Counted from the first letter of the stretch, positions 8,876-18,498 are shown. The stretch: DNA of 64,000 nt from Rhizobium sp. 9140 (GCF_900067135.1 NZ_FJUR01000002.1:733501-797500); one strand, 5' to 3'. Notes: generated by a model not told the origin, from the sequence alone. Translations and numbers: made by a program.

Positions 8876-10564
8876 ATGCCGTCCGGACAGAACGCCGTCG
8901 ATCCGGTGACGCAGGAAATCATCGAGGGCAAGCTCGTTGCCACCGTAGATGAGATGGGCATCGTGATGGCCCGCACCAGCATGAGCCCCGTCATCTACGA
9001 AGTGCTCGATTTTGCCTGCGGCCTCCTGACCCGGGATGGCGAGCTCGTGGCGCAGATGAACGGCATCACGCTCTTCACGGGCACGTTCGGGGTGCAGGTC
9101 AAGGCATTGATCGCGCGATTTGGCGGACAACTTGCCGATGGCGACGTGCTTCTGACGAACGACCCGTATGCCGGGGGAACGCATGCATGCGACTTCGCAA
9201 TCGTCAAGCCGCTCTTCGTCGATGGCGCGATACTGGCATACGCGATCAACGTCGCCCATTACCTCGATGTCGGAGGCTCTGTGCCCGGCAGTCTTGCGCC
9301 AAACGCCACCTCTGTTTTTCAGGAGGGCCTGCGGCTTCCTGGCGTGAAGGTGATGCGGGCCGATGCGTTCAGCGACGAGATCCTGCACATCATCGCCGCC
9401 AATGTCCGGATGCCGGAGATGGCCCTCGGTGATCTCAACGCGCAGATCGCCACCGTTCGCGTCGCCGGTCGTCGGATGACGGAGCTTGCGGCCAGGTACG
9501 GGGCAGAGGTGGTCGAGGCGGCATTCGCGCATCTTCTCGTCACCAGCGAAGCCAGCGCGCGCGCAGCGATCCTCGCCTTGCCGGACGGCGTGTATACGGC
9601 AACGGACGTGATCGACGGCGATGGCGTCACCGACGCACCGATCGAGGTCAGGGTTACGATCACCATTGCGGCGGATCGGATCGTCGCGGACTTTACGGGC
9701 TGCCCGCCCGCCGTTGCCGGGCCGATCAACTGCGCACGCGGCGCGCTGCAATCCGCCGTCAAGACCATCGTCAAGGCCCTCGTCGATCCCCAGGCCCCAT
9801 CCAACGAAGGGTGGTTCCGCCCCCTCGACGTCATCTGCCCGCCGGGAACGGTGTTCACGGCGGAAATGCCCTCGCCGACCGGCTGGTATTACGAGGGTTC
9901 GGTCCACGCGTCGGAACTGCTCTGGAAGGCTCTGGCGCCGCTTCAGCCCGGACGGTTCTCGGCCGGGTCCTATTCCAGCCTCTGCGTGGTCTACATTTCC
10001 GGCCGGGACGAAAACGGTACGCCCTTCATCCACATCGAGCCGCAGCACGGCGGCTGGGGCGCAACGCCGGACGAGGACGGAGCCGGCGCGCTGATCGCGC
10101 TGACGGATGGCGACACCTACAACTATTCCGTCGAGGTCATCGAAGCCCGCTTTCCCCTGCGGGTTCGCCGCTACGCGTTGAACGTCGAAGGCGGCAGCGG
10201 CGCCGGGCGCCGACGCGGTGGTTTCGGCATCATCAGGGAGTACGAGGTGCTTTCGACGGAAGCATCTGCCTATGCCAGCTTCGGCCGAACGAAAACCCTC
10301 CCCTGGGGCGTTGACGGCGGGGCGGAGGGAACGGCAAACCGGCTCGAGATCGAACGGCACGCCGGAAGCCTTGATGTTCATGGCCGTGTCGCACATCTCG
10401 ATCTCGCCCGGAACGATATCGTGCGGATCGTCACCGGTGGCGGTGGCGGCTGGGGAGATCCGAAGGAGCGCGAACGGCCAAGGATCGCGCAGGATCTGCG
10501 TGACGGACGAGTGTCGCCAGATGTGGCGCTTGAGATATATGGCTTTGAGGAAGCGGCATCATGA
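8876..10564 (+). CDS. hyuB: Hydantoinase B/oxoprolinase family protein
   Basis: HyuB-type subunit, 562 residues, partner of the HyuA-type protein encoded next. Such pairs hydrolyse cyclic amides (N-methylhydantoin, 5-oxoproline or related rings) with ATP, or carboxylate ketones in the acetone/acetophenone carboxylase branch. Family signatures seen are DPVTQEIIEGKLVATVDEM near the start, NDPYAGGTHACDF, and a C-terminal GGGGGWGDP motif. The ATG at 8876 is chosen because GGGGG lies just before it; the frame extends to 8822. It overlaps hyuA by ATGA. No biotin or extra subunit genes are present, which favours a hydantoinase/oxoprolinase role over a carboxylase. The substrate is unknown. Confidence 0.92.
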   Translation: MPSGQNAVDPVTQEIIEGKLVATVDEMGIVMARTSMSPVIYEVLDFACGLLTRDGELVAQMNGITLFTGTFGVQVKALIARFGGQLADGDVLLTNDPYAGGTHACDFAIVKPLFVDGAILAYAINVAHYLDVGGSVPGSLAPNATSVFQEGLRLPGVKVMRADAFSDEILHIIAANVRMPEMALGDLNAQIATVRVAGRRMTELAARYGAEVVEAAFAHLLVTSEASARAAILALPDGVYTATDVIDGDGVTDAPIEVRVTITIAADRIVADFTGCPPAVAGPINCARGALQSAVKTIVKALVDPQAPSNEGWFRPLDVICPPGTVFTAEMPSPTGWYYEGSVHASELLWKALAPLQPGRFSAGSYSSLCVVYISGRDENGTPFIHIEPQHGGWGATPDEDGAGALIALTDGDTYNYSVEVIEARFPLRVRRYALNVEGGSGAGRRRGGFGIIREYEVLSTEASAYASFGRTKTLPWGVDGGAEGTANRLEIERHAGSLDVHGRVAHLDLARNDIVRIVTGGGGGWGDPKERERPRIAQDLRDGRVSPDVALEIYGFEEAAS

Positions 10565-12624
10565 TCAGACTGGCAACGGATGTCGGCGGTACGTTCACCG
10601 ATCTCGTCGGCTACGACGAGCGCAACGGCCGGGTTTTTACCGCAAAGAGCCTGACGACGACGGAGGATCAATCCAAGGGCGTCCTCGACGCGATCTCCGC
10701 CTGTGAGAGAACCGATGGCCTCGCCACCCGCGACGTGACGTTCTTTGCCCATGGCGGCACCACCGTGATCAACGCGATCACCGAGCGCAAGGGCGTGCGA
10801 ACCGCACTGGTCACGACGGCGGGGTTTCGGGACGTGCTGGAGATCGGGCGCGGCAACCGTCCGGACCTTTATAACCTTCAGTTCAAGAGCCCCGAACCTT
10901 TCGTCCCGCGCCACCTGCGTTTCGAGGTCCGTGAACGGATGGACGCCAGGGGAAATGTGGTTCTTCCGTTCGAGGAGGCCGATCTGGCGTCGATCATAGC
11001 AGCCTGCAAGGCCGAGCGGATCGAGGCTGTCGCCATCCTTTTTCTCCACAGCTACGCCAATCCCCTGCACGAGGAGATGTGCGCCCGCCTGCTGGCCGCA
11101 GCGCTCCCGGAGGCGACCGTCTGTGCAAGCCATGCCGTCTCTCGACAATGGCGCGAATATGAGCGGTCGAATACCGTCGTGCTGAACGCCTATGTCCAAC
11201 CAATCATTCAGCGCTATTTCGAGCGGCTGGAGCGCGCCCTGATGGCGCGCGATCTCACCTGTCCTTATTACGCCATGCAGTCGAACGGCGGCATCTCCAC
11301 CTTCGACCAGGCGACCGCACGCCCATTGACGCTGGTGGAATCCGGACCTGCCGGCGGCGTCGCCGGGGCGGCCTGCATCGGGCGCCTCCTGGGCGAGAGC
11401 GAAGTGCTCCACCTCGATGTCGGCGGCACAACGGCCAAATGCTCGCTGATCCATGAGGGACGGCCGACGCTGAACGTCGATTACAAGCTTGAACATACCC
11501 GCATCGCCCCCGGACATCCGGTCCAGGTACCGGTGGTCGATATCGTGGAGATCGGATCGGGCGGCGGTTCCATTGCCCGTATCGACACGCAGGGCCGCCT
11601 GCGCGTGGGGCCGGAGAGCGCAGGTTCGACCCCGGGGCCGGCCTGTTACGGTCGCGGGGGAACCCGGCCGACGCTGACTGATGCCCTCGTCGCCATTGGC
11701 ATTTTCGATCCGGAGAGCTTTGCCGGCGGGACGATGCGCCTCGATGTCTCCAGGGCGTCCGAGGCGATCGCATCCGTCGCCGGTCCCCTCGCCATGTCGG
11801 TGGAGGATGCCGCACTGGCCATCATCGAGATTGCGCATGCCAGCATGATCAATGCTTTGAAGCTGGTGACGGTGCAGCGGGGCCATGATCCGCGCGATTC
11901 CGTCTTCATCATCAGCGGCGGTGCTGGACCGGCGCTGGCCAGCCGTCTCGGCCGAGACCTCGCGGTCAAGGCAACGATCATCCCGCCGCATTCCGGCATC
12001 TTCTCTGCCTGGGGCATGCTAGCCGCCGAGCCGCGGGCAGATTTCCGGTCGACCTGGTTCGCGCCATTGTCGCACGAGGCTCTCGCAGCCCTCGCTAAGC
12101 GCTTTTCCGGCCTAGAAAGGGAAGCGACGACCTACTTCGCCAAGGACGAAGACGCCCCGATCCGCTTCCTCTATCAGGTTGAGGCGCGCTATCGTGGTCA
12201 GGAACACGGCGTGTTCGTGGGCTTCTCCGTCGAGGATACTGTGGAAAGCTTTTCCGAACGGCTGCACGCGGCGCATGAGCGTGCCTATGCCTTCCGTTTG
12301 ACGACAGCGCCGGTGGAGATCACAACGATACACCTCGAAGCCGTCCTCGAAGGCCCGGTCATCACGCTGCCTGTGCAGAGCGCGGCCGGGCGATCGCTCA
12401 GGGCGGCGCTGAAAGGCGAACGACGAGTCTATTTCGGCCGGGATAGCGGATGGCTGCCCTGCCCCGTCTATGATCGCCTGGCGTTGCCCATCGAGCAGGA
12501 TATCCCCGGTCCGCTGTTGGTCGAGGAAGCGACGACCACCAGCCTCGTTCAACCCGATCAGGTGCTGACCCTGACCACAAACGGCATCATGGTCATTCGC
12601 GAAGCCGGACGGGGAGGCCGCTAG
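10561..12624 (+). CDS. hyuA: Hydantoinase/oxoprolinase A family protein
   Basis: HyuA-type ATPase subunit, 687 residues, of the ASKHA-like fold. The N-terminal TDVGGTFTDLV phosphate motif, the HGGTTVINAITERKG segment, and LDVGGTTAKCSLI in the second half are diagnostic. It is translationally coupled to hyuB (ATGA overlap) and followed without any gap by the ABC ATPase gene (stop at 12622-12624, start at 12625). The arrangement suggests that the imported compound is the substrate of HyuAB. Confidence 0.93.
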   Translation: MIRLATDVGGTFTDLVGYDERNGRVFTAKSLTTTEDQSKGVLDAISACERTDGLATRDVTFFAHGGTTVINAITERKGVRTALVTTAGFRDVLEIGRGNRPDLYNLQFKSPEPFVPRHLRFEVRERMDARGNVVLPFEEADLASIIAACKAERIEAVAILFLHSYANPLHEEMCARLLAAALPEATVCASHAVSRQWREYERSNTVVLNAYVQPIIQRYFERLERALMARDLTCPYYAMQSNGGISTFDQATARPLTLVESGPAGGVAGAACIGRLLGESEVLHLDVGGTTAKCSLIHEGRPTLNVDYKLEHTRIAPGHPVQVPVVDIVEIGSGGGSIARIDTQGRLRVGPESAGSTPGPACYGRGGTRPTLTDALVAIGIFDPESFAGGTMRLDVSRASEAIASVAGPLAMSVEDAALAIIEIAHASMINALKLVTVQRGHDPRDSVFIISGGAGPALASRLGRDLAVKATIIPPHSGIFSAWGMLAAEPRADFRSTWFAPLSHEALAALAKRFSGLEREATTYFAKDEDAPIRFLYQVEARYRGQEHGVFVGFSVEDTVESFSERLHAAHERAYAFRLTTAPVEITTIHLEAVLEGPVITLPVQSAAGRSLRAALKGERRVYFGRDSGWLPCPVYDRLALPIEQDIPGPLLVEEATTTSLVQPDQVLTLTTNGIMVIREAGRGGR

Positions 12625-13710
12625 ATGGCGATCGCAATCGACATACAGTCGGTGAGCCGCGCCTACGGCCCCATCAAGGCGCTGGATGGCATCGATCTCT
12701 CGATCAAGGCCGGCGAGTTCTTCACGCTTCTCGGCTCCTCCGGCTGCGGAAAGAGCACGCTCCTGAAGCTCATCGGCGGGTTCGATCGTCCGAGCGCAGG
12801 TTGCGTCCTGTTCGATGGCCGTGACGTGATCGACGTTCCCGCCAACAAGCGGCCCGTGAACACCGTTTTTCAGAGTCTCGCGCTGTTCCCGCACATGACC
12901 GTTGCGGAAAACGTCGGCTACGGTTTGAAACTGCGCGGTCTTTCCGGGGCCTCTCTCAAGGCGAAGGTCGAGGATGCGCTGGATCTGGTCGAACTCCCCG
13001 GCTTCGGCTCCCGCATGATCGGCATGATGTCCGGCGGACAGCGCCAGCGGGTCGCACTTGCCCGCGCTCTGGTCATGGAACCGGGAATTCTTCTGCTCGA
13101 CGAACCGTTGACCGGGCTTGATGAGCGCCTGCGCCAGCAGATGCGCGACGAGTTCGGCCGGCTTCACCGGCGAACCGGCGCGACCTTCATCCTCGTCACG
13201 CACAATCAGGATGAGGCATTGAGCCTGTCGGATCGCATGGCGATCATGCACAAGGGCCGGATCGAGCAGCTGGGAGTGCCGGCGCAGTTCTTCGAGCATC
13301 CCGCAAACAGCTTCGTCGCCCGCTTCGTCGGCATCGATACCCTGCTCAAGCCGGAGCGGATCGAGATGCGGGATAACGGTCCTCACGCCATCGTTGGCGG
13401 CCAGTCTCTGCGGCTCCGCGCGCCGGTGACGACCCTAGGCGCCGACAGCCTCGTCGCCGTTCGACCGGACAGGTTGCGGATTTCGGAGACTATCGACACC
13501 GCGGATCTCGTTCTGACGGTCGTGGATATCACGTTTCGCGGGCTGCAGACGGATGTGCGCCTTACCTTCGCCGACGGTCAGAACCTCGTCGCCGTCGTCT
13601 CCAGCGACAGTCCTACGGCGACGGTGAAGCCGGGCACGCAGGTACCGCTTTCGCTTCTTCCGGATGCAGCGATGCTTCTATCAGGTTCGGGAATGCCGCC
13701 GGCCGCGTGA
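12625..13710 (+). CDS. ABC transporter ATP-binding protein (PotA-like)
   Basis: ATPase of a spermidine/putrescine-type importer, 361 residues. Walker A GSSGCGKST (37-45), signature [15 protein letters not shown], Walker B ILLLDEP and a switch-region His (LVTHNQDEA) are all present. A C-terminal TOBE-like domain follows. The gene abuts hyuA with no spacer and precedes the binding protein and two permeases, completing an ABC importer. The family also moves opines, thiamin and other amines, so the ligand cannot be named. Confidence 0.93.
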   Translation: MAIAIDIQSVSRAYGPIKALDGIDLSIKAGEFFTLLGSSGCGKSTLLKLIGGFDRPSAGCVLFDGRDVIDVPANKRPVNTVFQSLALFPHMTVAENVGYGLKLRGLSGASLKAKVEDALDLVELPGFGSRMIGMMSGGQRQRVALARALVMEPGILLLDEPLTGLDERLRQQMRDEFGRLHRRTGATFILVTHNQDEALSLSDRMAIMHKGRIEQLGVPAQFFEHPANSFVARFVGIDTLLKPERIEMRDNGPHAIVGGQSLRLRAPVTTLGADSLVAVRPDRLRISETIDTADLVLTVVDITFRGLQTDVRLTFADGQNLVAVVSSDSPTATVKPGTQVPLSLLPDAAMLLSGSGMPPAA

Positions 13711-13742
13711 CGCGACGGAGGTCAACAAAAAGGGGAACGACC

Positions 13743-14915
13743 ATGACGAGACGTCCAGTGCCTTCCGCATTCGCCAGCAATATCGGCCGGCGCCAGATCC
13801 TGAAACTCATGGGGATTGGGGGCACGGCTCTGGCAGCCGGCGGCCTCGGCCTTGGCGGGCGCGCCCTTGCACAAGAGGCGGGAACGGTCGCCTTCTGGGC
13901 AACCGCAACGCTCGATATCGCCGACAAGTGGCCGGAATTCGCGACTCAGGCCGGCATCGCACCCGAGTTTACCGACAACGGCAACGACCTTGGCCCCGTC
14001 ATCGCCCGCCTTGCCGCGGGGAATGCCAACGATCTGTTCGACGTCGGCGGCTTCCAGGGGGGCGCGGAAAAAGAGCTCGCCCGTCAGGGTGCCATCGTTC
14101 CGTGGGATCTCTCGAAGATCCCGAACTACGAAAGCGTCTGGTCCTGGGCCAAGGACATCGCCTATCTCAAGCAGGACGGCAAGCAGTACGGCATACCCAC
14201 CGTCATCAACGCGGACTCGATCATCTATCGGCCCGACAAGCTCGGCAAGATCGACAGCTACGGCGCCATCTTCGACCCGAAGCTGAAAGGCCGCGTGGCC
14301 ATGGAGGATGCCTGGATCAACAGTGCCATCTTCACCGCCATGTATCTGAAGGAAAGCGAGAACCAGCCGATCAAGGACCCGGGAAACCTGTCGGAATCCG
14401 AACTCGGCCTCGTGATGGAATTCCTGATCAAACACAAGACCGACGGACAGTTCCGCACCTTCTGGAACGGTTGGGAGCAGGGCGTGCAGCTCGTCGCGGA
14501 CGAGGAAGTCGATGCCATGACGGGTTGGGAACCGATCGTCTACGAAGGCCGCAAGCGTGGCCTTCAGGTGGAATATGCCGCACCCGTCGAAGGCTATGAG
14601 GGCTGGGGCAACAATACGGTGTTGCTGAAAGGCGCCGAAGACCGTGGAACCGCCGAGGCGGCGCATCGGTTCGTCGATGGGCTTCTGGGCGGCTTCTACG
14701 GTTGCGAACTGGGCAAGGCGCGCGGCTACATCGTGCCGACCGACAAGAACCTCGACTACGCCAAGGCCCACCCGACGGAATATGCACCCGAAGAGGTCGA
14801 GAAGCTCGCCGAGCACGTCAAGGCGAAGTTTGCGGGCAAGGTCTTCTGGCAGAACGCGCGGCCGGACAATTTCCAGCTTTATGAGGAATGGTGGCAGAAG
14901 CTGCGGAATGCCTGA
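13743..14915 (+). CDS. ABC transporter substrate-binding protein (PotD-like), Tat-exported
   Basis: Periplasmic binding protein, 390 residues. The N-terminus carries a twin-arginine signal (GRRQILKLMGIGGTALAAGG) with probable cleavage after ALAQ, so it is folded before export. The body resembles polyamine/opine binding proteins (motifs such as NADSIIYRPDKLGKI and MTGWEPIVYEG). ATG 13743 is chosen for its AGGGGAA ribosome site; the frame opens 12 codons earlier without one. A strong hairpin follows the stop (14950-14974). Confidence 0.92.
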   Translation: MTRRPVPSAFASNIGRRQILKLMGIGGTALAAGGLGLGGRALAQEAGTVAFWATATLDIADKWPEFATQAGIAPEFTDNGNDLGPVIARLAAGNANDLFDVGGFQGGAEKELARQGAIVPWDLSKIPNYESVWSWAKDIAYLKQDGKQYGIPTVINADSIIYRPDKLGKIDSYGAIFDPKLKGRVAMEDAWINSAIFTAMYLKESENQPIKDPGNLSESELGLVMEFLIKHKTDGQFRTFWNGWEQGVQLVADEEVDAMTGWEPIVYEGRKRGLQVEYAAPVEGYEGWGNNTVLLKGAEDRGTAEAAHRFVDGLLGGFYGCELGKARGYIVPTDKNLDYAKAHPTEYAPEEVEKLAEHVKAKFAGKVFWQNARPDNFQLYEEWWQKLRNA

Positions 14916-14949
14916 TCGCGTGACGGAAGCTCTGCGATCTCCAGAAAAG

Positions 14950-14974
14950 GCCGGCGGCAATCCTTGCCGCCGGC
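14950..14974 (+). terminator. Intercistronic hairpin after the binding-protein gene
   Basis: Perfect inverted repeat: GCCGGCGGCAA, a 3-base loop (TCC), then TTGCCGCCGGC. No T-run follows, so it is more likely an mRNA-stabilising or attenuating hairpin than a full terminator. It sits between the binding-protein stop (14915) and the first permease start (14996), the usual place for a device that keeps binding protein in excess over membrane subunits. Confidence 0.75.
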
Positions 14975-14995
14975 ACCGCCAACCGGATCCTGCCC

Positions 14996-15853
14996 ATGAA
15001 CCGTCGCCCCCTCGCCCTCATCGCATCGCCGCTCCTCGCCATCCTCATGCTCGGCGTCGTGCCGCTGGTGCTTGTGCTCGTCTGGAGTTTCTGGACCTGG
15101 GATCCCGCCACCTACTGGATCAAGCCGGATCTGAGCCTTGCCGGGTACGGCGCGATCCTCGACGCGGGTCGCTGGACGGTGATCGTCTCGACCCTGCTCA
15201 AGGCTGCGGGAACAGCTGCCTTGTGCGTGGTTCTGGCCTTTCCCATCGCCTATGCCGTTCATTTCCTCAGCGGACCGCGCCTGCAGACCTTCCTCCTCGC
15301 TTTGATCACGATCCCCTTCTTTACCTCCTACCTCATACGCGCCTTTTCCTGGCGGCTGGTCCTCGGGCGAACCGGCATCGTCAATACGACGCTCCAGCAG
15401 CTCGGCCTGACGCAAGCACCGCTGGACTGGCTGCTCTTCAGCAACTTTGCCGTCGTGGTCGGACTGGTCGCCTCCTATCTTCCCTTCGCGGTCTTTCCGC
15501 TCTTGCTCGCCTTGAGGCGCGTCTCTCCGGACCTGATGGCCGCCGCGCAGGATCTCGGCGCCGGTTTCTGGCGCACTGTCCTCACGATTCTCGTGCCGCT
15601 GACCATGTCCGGCATTTTCGCCGGCTTCCTGTTCGTCTTCGTCATGGTGGCCGGCTCGTCCACGGAGGTGCAGATGCTGGGCGGTGCCGGTGCCTCCATC
15701 GTCTCGGTGATGATCAACGACGTCATGCGGGTCGCCAACTACCCCCTCGCCTTTTCGATCTCCACGGTCGTCCTCGCCGTCATTTTTGCGCTCGTGCTCA
15801 TCGGCAATGCCGCCTTCGGACTGGCCTCGCTGTTCGGAGAGGAGGAACGATGA
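14996..15853 (+). CDS. ABC transporter permease (PotB-like)
   Basis: First inner-membrane permease of the polyamine-type importer, 285 residues, with about six hydrophobic segments starting with LIASPLLAILMLGVVPLVLV. The EAA-type loop is recognisable (MAAAQDLGAGFWRTVLTILV). It starts 80 bases after the binding-protein gene, past the hairpin, and overlaps the second permease by ATGA (15850-15853). Confidence 0.93.
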   Translation: MNRRPLALIASPLLAILMLGVVPLVLVLVWSFWTWDPATYWIKPDLSLAGYGAILDAGRWTVIVSTLLKAAGTAALCVVLAFPIAYAVHFLSGPRLQTFLLALITIPFFTSYLIRAFSWRLVLGRTGIVNTTLQQLGLTQAPLDWLLFSNFAVVVGLVASYLPFAVFPLLLALRRVSPDLMAAAQDLGAGFWRTVLTILVPLTMSGIFAGFLFVFVMVAGSSTEVQMLGGAGASIVSVMINDVMRVANYPLAFSISTVVLAVIFALVLIGNAAFGLASLFGEEER

Positions 15854-16650
15854 CCGTCCACGAAGGTCTCGGCAACCGCATCGTCCTCTGGGTCATCGCC
15901 GCTCTCGGCCTGCTGGTGATCTACGCGCCACCGCTCTATCTGCTCGCGATCTCGTTCAATCCAGCGCTGCAGCCGGGCCTGCCGAGCCTGTCGGCCCTCA
16001 GCCTGGACTGGTATATGGCGCTTCCACGGGAGAAGGCCCTGATCGGCGCGCTCCAGCAATCGTTCCTGATCGCGTTCGCTACGGCTGTTCTCGCAACGTT
16101 TCTGTCGCTTCTGGCCGCCCTCGGCTATATCGAGCTGCGGCTCGGGCGAACCACGTGGTTTCTCGCGGTCCTTTTGCCCATGTTCGTGCCCGGCGTGGTC
16201 CAGGGGCTGGCGCTCTCCGCCGTCTTCACCCGGATCGGCGTGAAGGCTTCGATGATCACGGTCATTTCGGGTCACCTGCTCTGGGCGATGCCGTTCGCCT
16301 TCATCGTCATTCTCACGAGCTTTGCGGCCGTGCGGCAGAACGTTCTGCTGGCGGCAGCCGATCTCGGGGCCGGCCGGTGGCGGCAGTTCGCCGATATCAC
16401 GCTGCCGCTTATCCGCCCGGGCCTGGTCAGTGCCTTCATCTTTTCGTTCCTGCTGTCGCTGAACGAATTCACGCGCGCCTTCTATCTCGCCGGACGTCAG
16501 AATACCCTTCCCGTCGTCCTGTTCAGCAAGATGAACTCCGGCGCCTCCCCCGTGATCTACGCCATGTCCGGCGCCATCTTCATCGCCTCCGTTCTGATGG
16601 TCGCGGCGCTCGTGATGTACAATCTCGTGAGAGAAAAACGTATGAACTGA
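15850..16650 (+). CDS. ABC transporter permease (PotC-like)
   Basis: Second permease, 266 residues, last gene of the hyuBA-ABC operon. The ATG at 15850 overlaps the preceding stop; the frame is open far upstream inside other genes. Six hydrophobic segments and the EAA loop (AAADLGAGRWRQFADITLPL) are visible. It should pair with the PotB-like subunit to form the channel. No terminator is obvious in the 190 bases before the convergent gene. Confidence 0.93.
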   Translation: MTVHEGLGNRIVLWVIAALGLLVIYAPPLYLLAISFNPALQPGLPSLSALSLDWYMALPREKALIGALQQSFLIAFATAVLATFLSLLAALGYIELRLGRTTWFLAVLLPMFVPGVVQGLALSAVFTRIGVKASMITVISGHLLWAMPFAFIVILTSFAAVRQNVLLAAADLGAGRWRQFADITLPLIRPGLVSAFIFSFLLSLNEFTRAFYLAGRQNTLPVVLFSKMNSGASPVIYAMSGAIFIASVLMVAALVMYNLVREKRMN

Positions 16651-16841
16651 CGTGGGAAATGGTTGCATGTGGTGGTGCAGGCCAGAGACATGGGTTGCGG
16701 GCAATGCCAACAAAGCCTCTTTACTGGACTGAGCCTCAGAGGCCAGACAGTTTATGACGTCGTGACTTTTCGTTGCGTTGCATGCGGTCACCTCGACTCT
16801 TCTGCATTGAGCAAGAAATAGACTGGGGCGCCTTCCAAGCG

Positions 16842-17219
16842 TCAACTCTTCTCCCTGTAGAAGATCATTCCGCCGTGGTGCAGCGTGTCGCTGTCGATGA
16901 AGGCCCCATCGGCGGTGAAGCCGGTGTCGTCCCAGTAGTCGATGTGTGTGCCGGTTACGCGGTAACGGCCCTGGTAAGCGCTGCGGCGGGTGCCGCGAGC
17001 TTCGTCGTAGCGGCCGGTGGGAAGCAGTTCCTGACGAATGCGGCCGTCGCCGGTGACCCACATGCCGATATAAGGATGGCTCTGCGGCGGGGCGTTGGTG
17101 ATGGTGTCAGGGCTCTGCGCGTTGTTGAATTGCGTGGGCATGGTGTCCTCTGCCTTTACATTGTGGCCCACCGCGCTGATCGAAAGGGCGGTGACGATGA
17201 TACGGAGGAGATTGCTCAT
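16842..17219 (-). CDS. Atu4866-family protein, secreted
   Basis: Small protein of 125 residues belonging to the Atu4866 family (named from Agrobacterium; beta-barrel-like, function unknown). An N-terminal signal peptide is likely (ending around VGHNVKAED). The family core runs from YIGMWVTGDGRIRQELLP through the GRYDEARG, DYWDDTGFTADG and HHGGMIFYR motifs. The start overlaps the stop of the carboxymuconolactone decarboxylase-like gene by ATGA, so the two are co-translated. Expression probably depends on the LysR regulator at 18607. Confidence 0.85.
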   Translation of the reverse strand: MSNLLRIIVTALSISAVGHNVKAEDTMPTQFNNAQSPDTITNAPPQSHPYIGMWVTGDGRIRQELLPTGRYDEARGTRRSAYQGRYRVTGTHIDYWDDTGFTADGAFIDSDTLHHGGMIFYREKS

Positions 17220-17737
17220 GGCTGCTTCACCTCCGGTAGTGTCGGTGCTGGACGCTCAGCGGCGGGCTCATCGCTCTTGACGTCGAGCCGCTCGCGGAAC
17301 AGATCCGACAAGGCTTGAGAGGCCGCAATCGCCTTGGGGAACCCCGCCGGTACGGTCACCATGTAGATGACCTCCTTGAGCTCTTCCTCCGACACGCCGA
17401 TGTTCAGCGCATAGCCGGCATGAATCCTCATGAAAGCGGTCTCGCCGATGGCGGCGAAGGCTGCGACCGCAGCGAGTTGGCGTGTCCGGTTGTCGAGGCC
17501 CGTGCGCGACCAGACGTCTCCCAGGGCATAGGCCTCAGTCGCTTCGGCAAGGAAGGGGAACTCCCGCCGCATGCCTTCAAGCGTTGGCTGCGTCATGCCG
17601 TTGTTCAGGCTACGGATGACCGCAGACCCGCGCTCCCGCCTTTCTTCTGCCGTCCGGGCGAGTGCGGCTTCCGGAAAGAGCCCGAGAAGCGAGACGGCGG
17701 CGGCCGTTGCCAGGTTGGATCCGAACTGCTGGAACAT
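17216..17737 (-). CDS. Carboxymuconolactone decarboxylase-family protein, exported
   Basis: 173 residues with an N-terminal hydrophobic signal (AAAVSLLGLFPEAALA). The core is the gamma-CMD fold (LDNRTRQLAAVAAFAAIG, then a GYALNIGVSEEELKEVI segment). It lacks the CxxC pair of AhpD-type members, so a peroxidase role is unlikely. It is followed by the Atu4866 gene and preceded, 38 bases away, by the SDR gene, all on the minus strand. Similar CMD-Atu4866-SDR sets beside LysR regulators occur in proteobacteria, from memory; the substrate is unknown. Confidence 0.88.
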   Translation of the reverse strand: MFQQFGSNLATAAAVSLLGLFPEAALARTAEERRERGSAVIRSLNNGMTQPTLEGMRREFPFLAEATEAYALGDVWSRTGLDNRTRQLAAVAAFAAIGETAFMRIHAGYALNIGVSEEELKEVIYMVTVPAGFPKAIAASQALSDLFRERLDVKSDEPAAERPAPTLPEVKQP

Positions 17738-17775
17738 GATGTTCTCCTTTTGCGGCCGTGTTACGTCGTGGCCGG

Positions 17776-18498
17776 TCAGAATGCCGCTCTGGTCGGACGA
17801 ATGACGATCTCGTTGACGTCGACATCCTCGGGCTGCTCGATCGCGAAGCGGACGGCGCGGCCGATTGCATCGGCTGTCAGTGCAATCGCGCGGTATGCCT
17901 TCATGCCTTCGATCGCTGTTGGGTCCGTGATCGTGTTGGCCAACTCGCTTTCAACGACACCCGGATGGATGCAGGTGACGCGCAGCTTGTCATTTTCCTG
18001 GCGCAGACCATCGGAGATCGCCCGGACAGCATATTTCGTGGCGCAATAGACAGCCGCGGTTGGCGACACCGTCAGAGCACCCACGGAGGCGATGTTGATG
18101 ATCTGGCCGGAACCGCGTTCGGTCATCTCCTGCAGGACAGCGGCAACGCCGTAGAGCATCCCCTTGATGTTGACGTCGATCATGGTGTCCCACTCGTCGA
18201 CCTTCAGCGAGGCCATCGGCGACAGCGGCATGACGCCGGCATTGTTGACGATCACGTCGATCCGCCCGAATTCCTGTCGAGCTGCCTCTGCGAAGGCCGC
18301 GACGTCGGCACGATCGGTCACGTCGACCCTGCGGGTCATGACCGTTCCGCCGGCCGCGCGGATCTCTCCGGCGACGGCCTCCAAACGATCGGTCCGGCGG
18401 GCGCCGAGAACGACGGTCGCGCCGGCCTTTGCCAGTTCGTGGGCGATGCCGACCCCGATGCCGCTGGAGGCGCCAGTGATCAGAACGATCTTATCCAT
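17776..18498 (-). CDS. Short-chain dehydrogenase/reductase
   Basis: Classical SDR, 240 residues, an NAD(P)-dependent oxidoreductase. Visible are the cofactor motif GASSGIG near the start, NNAG (IVNNAGVMP), and the catalytic YxxxK (YCATK) with an upstream Ser (IASVGALT). ATG 18498 is chosen for its GAGGAGA ribosome site; the frame reaches 18555. It is the first gene of the SDR-CMD-Atu4866 operon and is divergent from the LysR gene, whose product is the probable regulator. The substrate is not deducible. Confidence 0.92.
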   Translation of the reverse strand: MDKIVLITGASSGIGVGIAHELAKAGATVVLGARRTDRLEAVAGEIRAAGGTVMTRRVDVTDRADVAAFAEAARQEFGRIDVIVNNAGVMPLSPMASLKVDEWDTMIDVNIKGMLYGVAAVLQEMTERGSGQIINIASVGALTVSPTAAVYCATKYAVRAISDGLRQENDKLRVTCIHPGVVESELANTITDPTAIEGMKAYRAIALTADAIGRAVRFAIEQPEDVDVNEIVIRPTRAAF

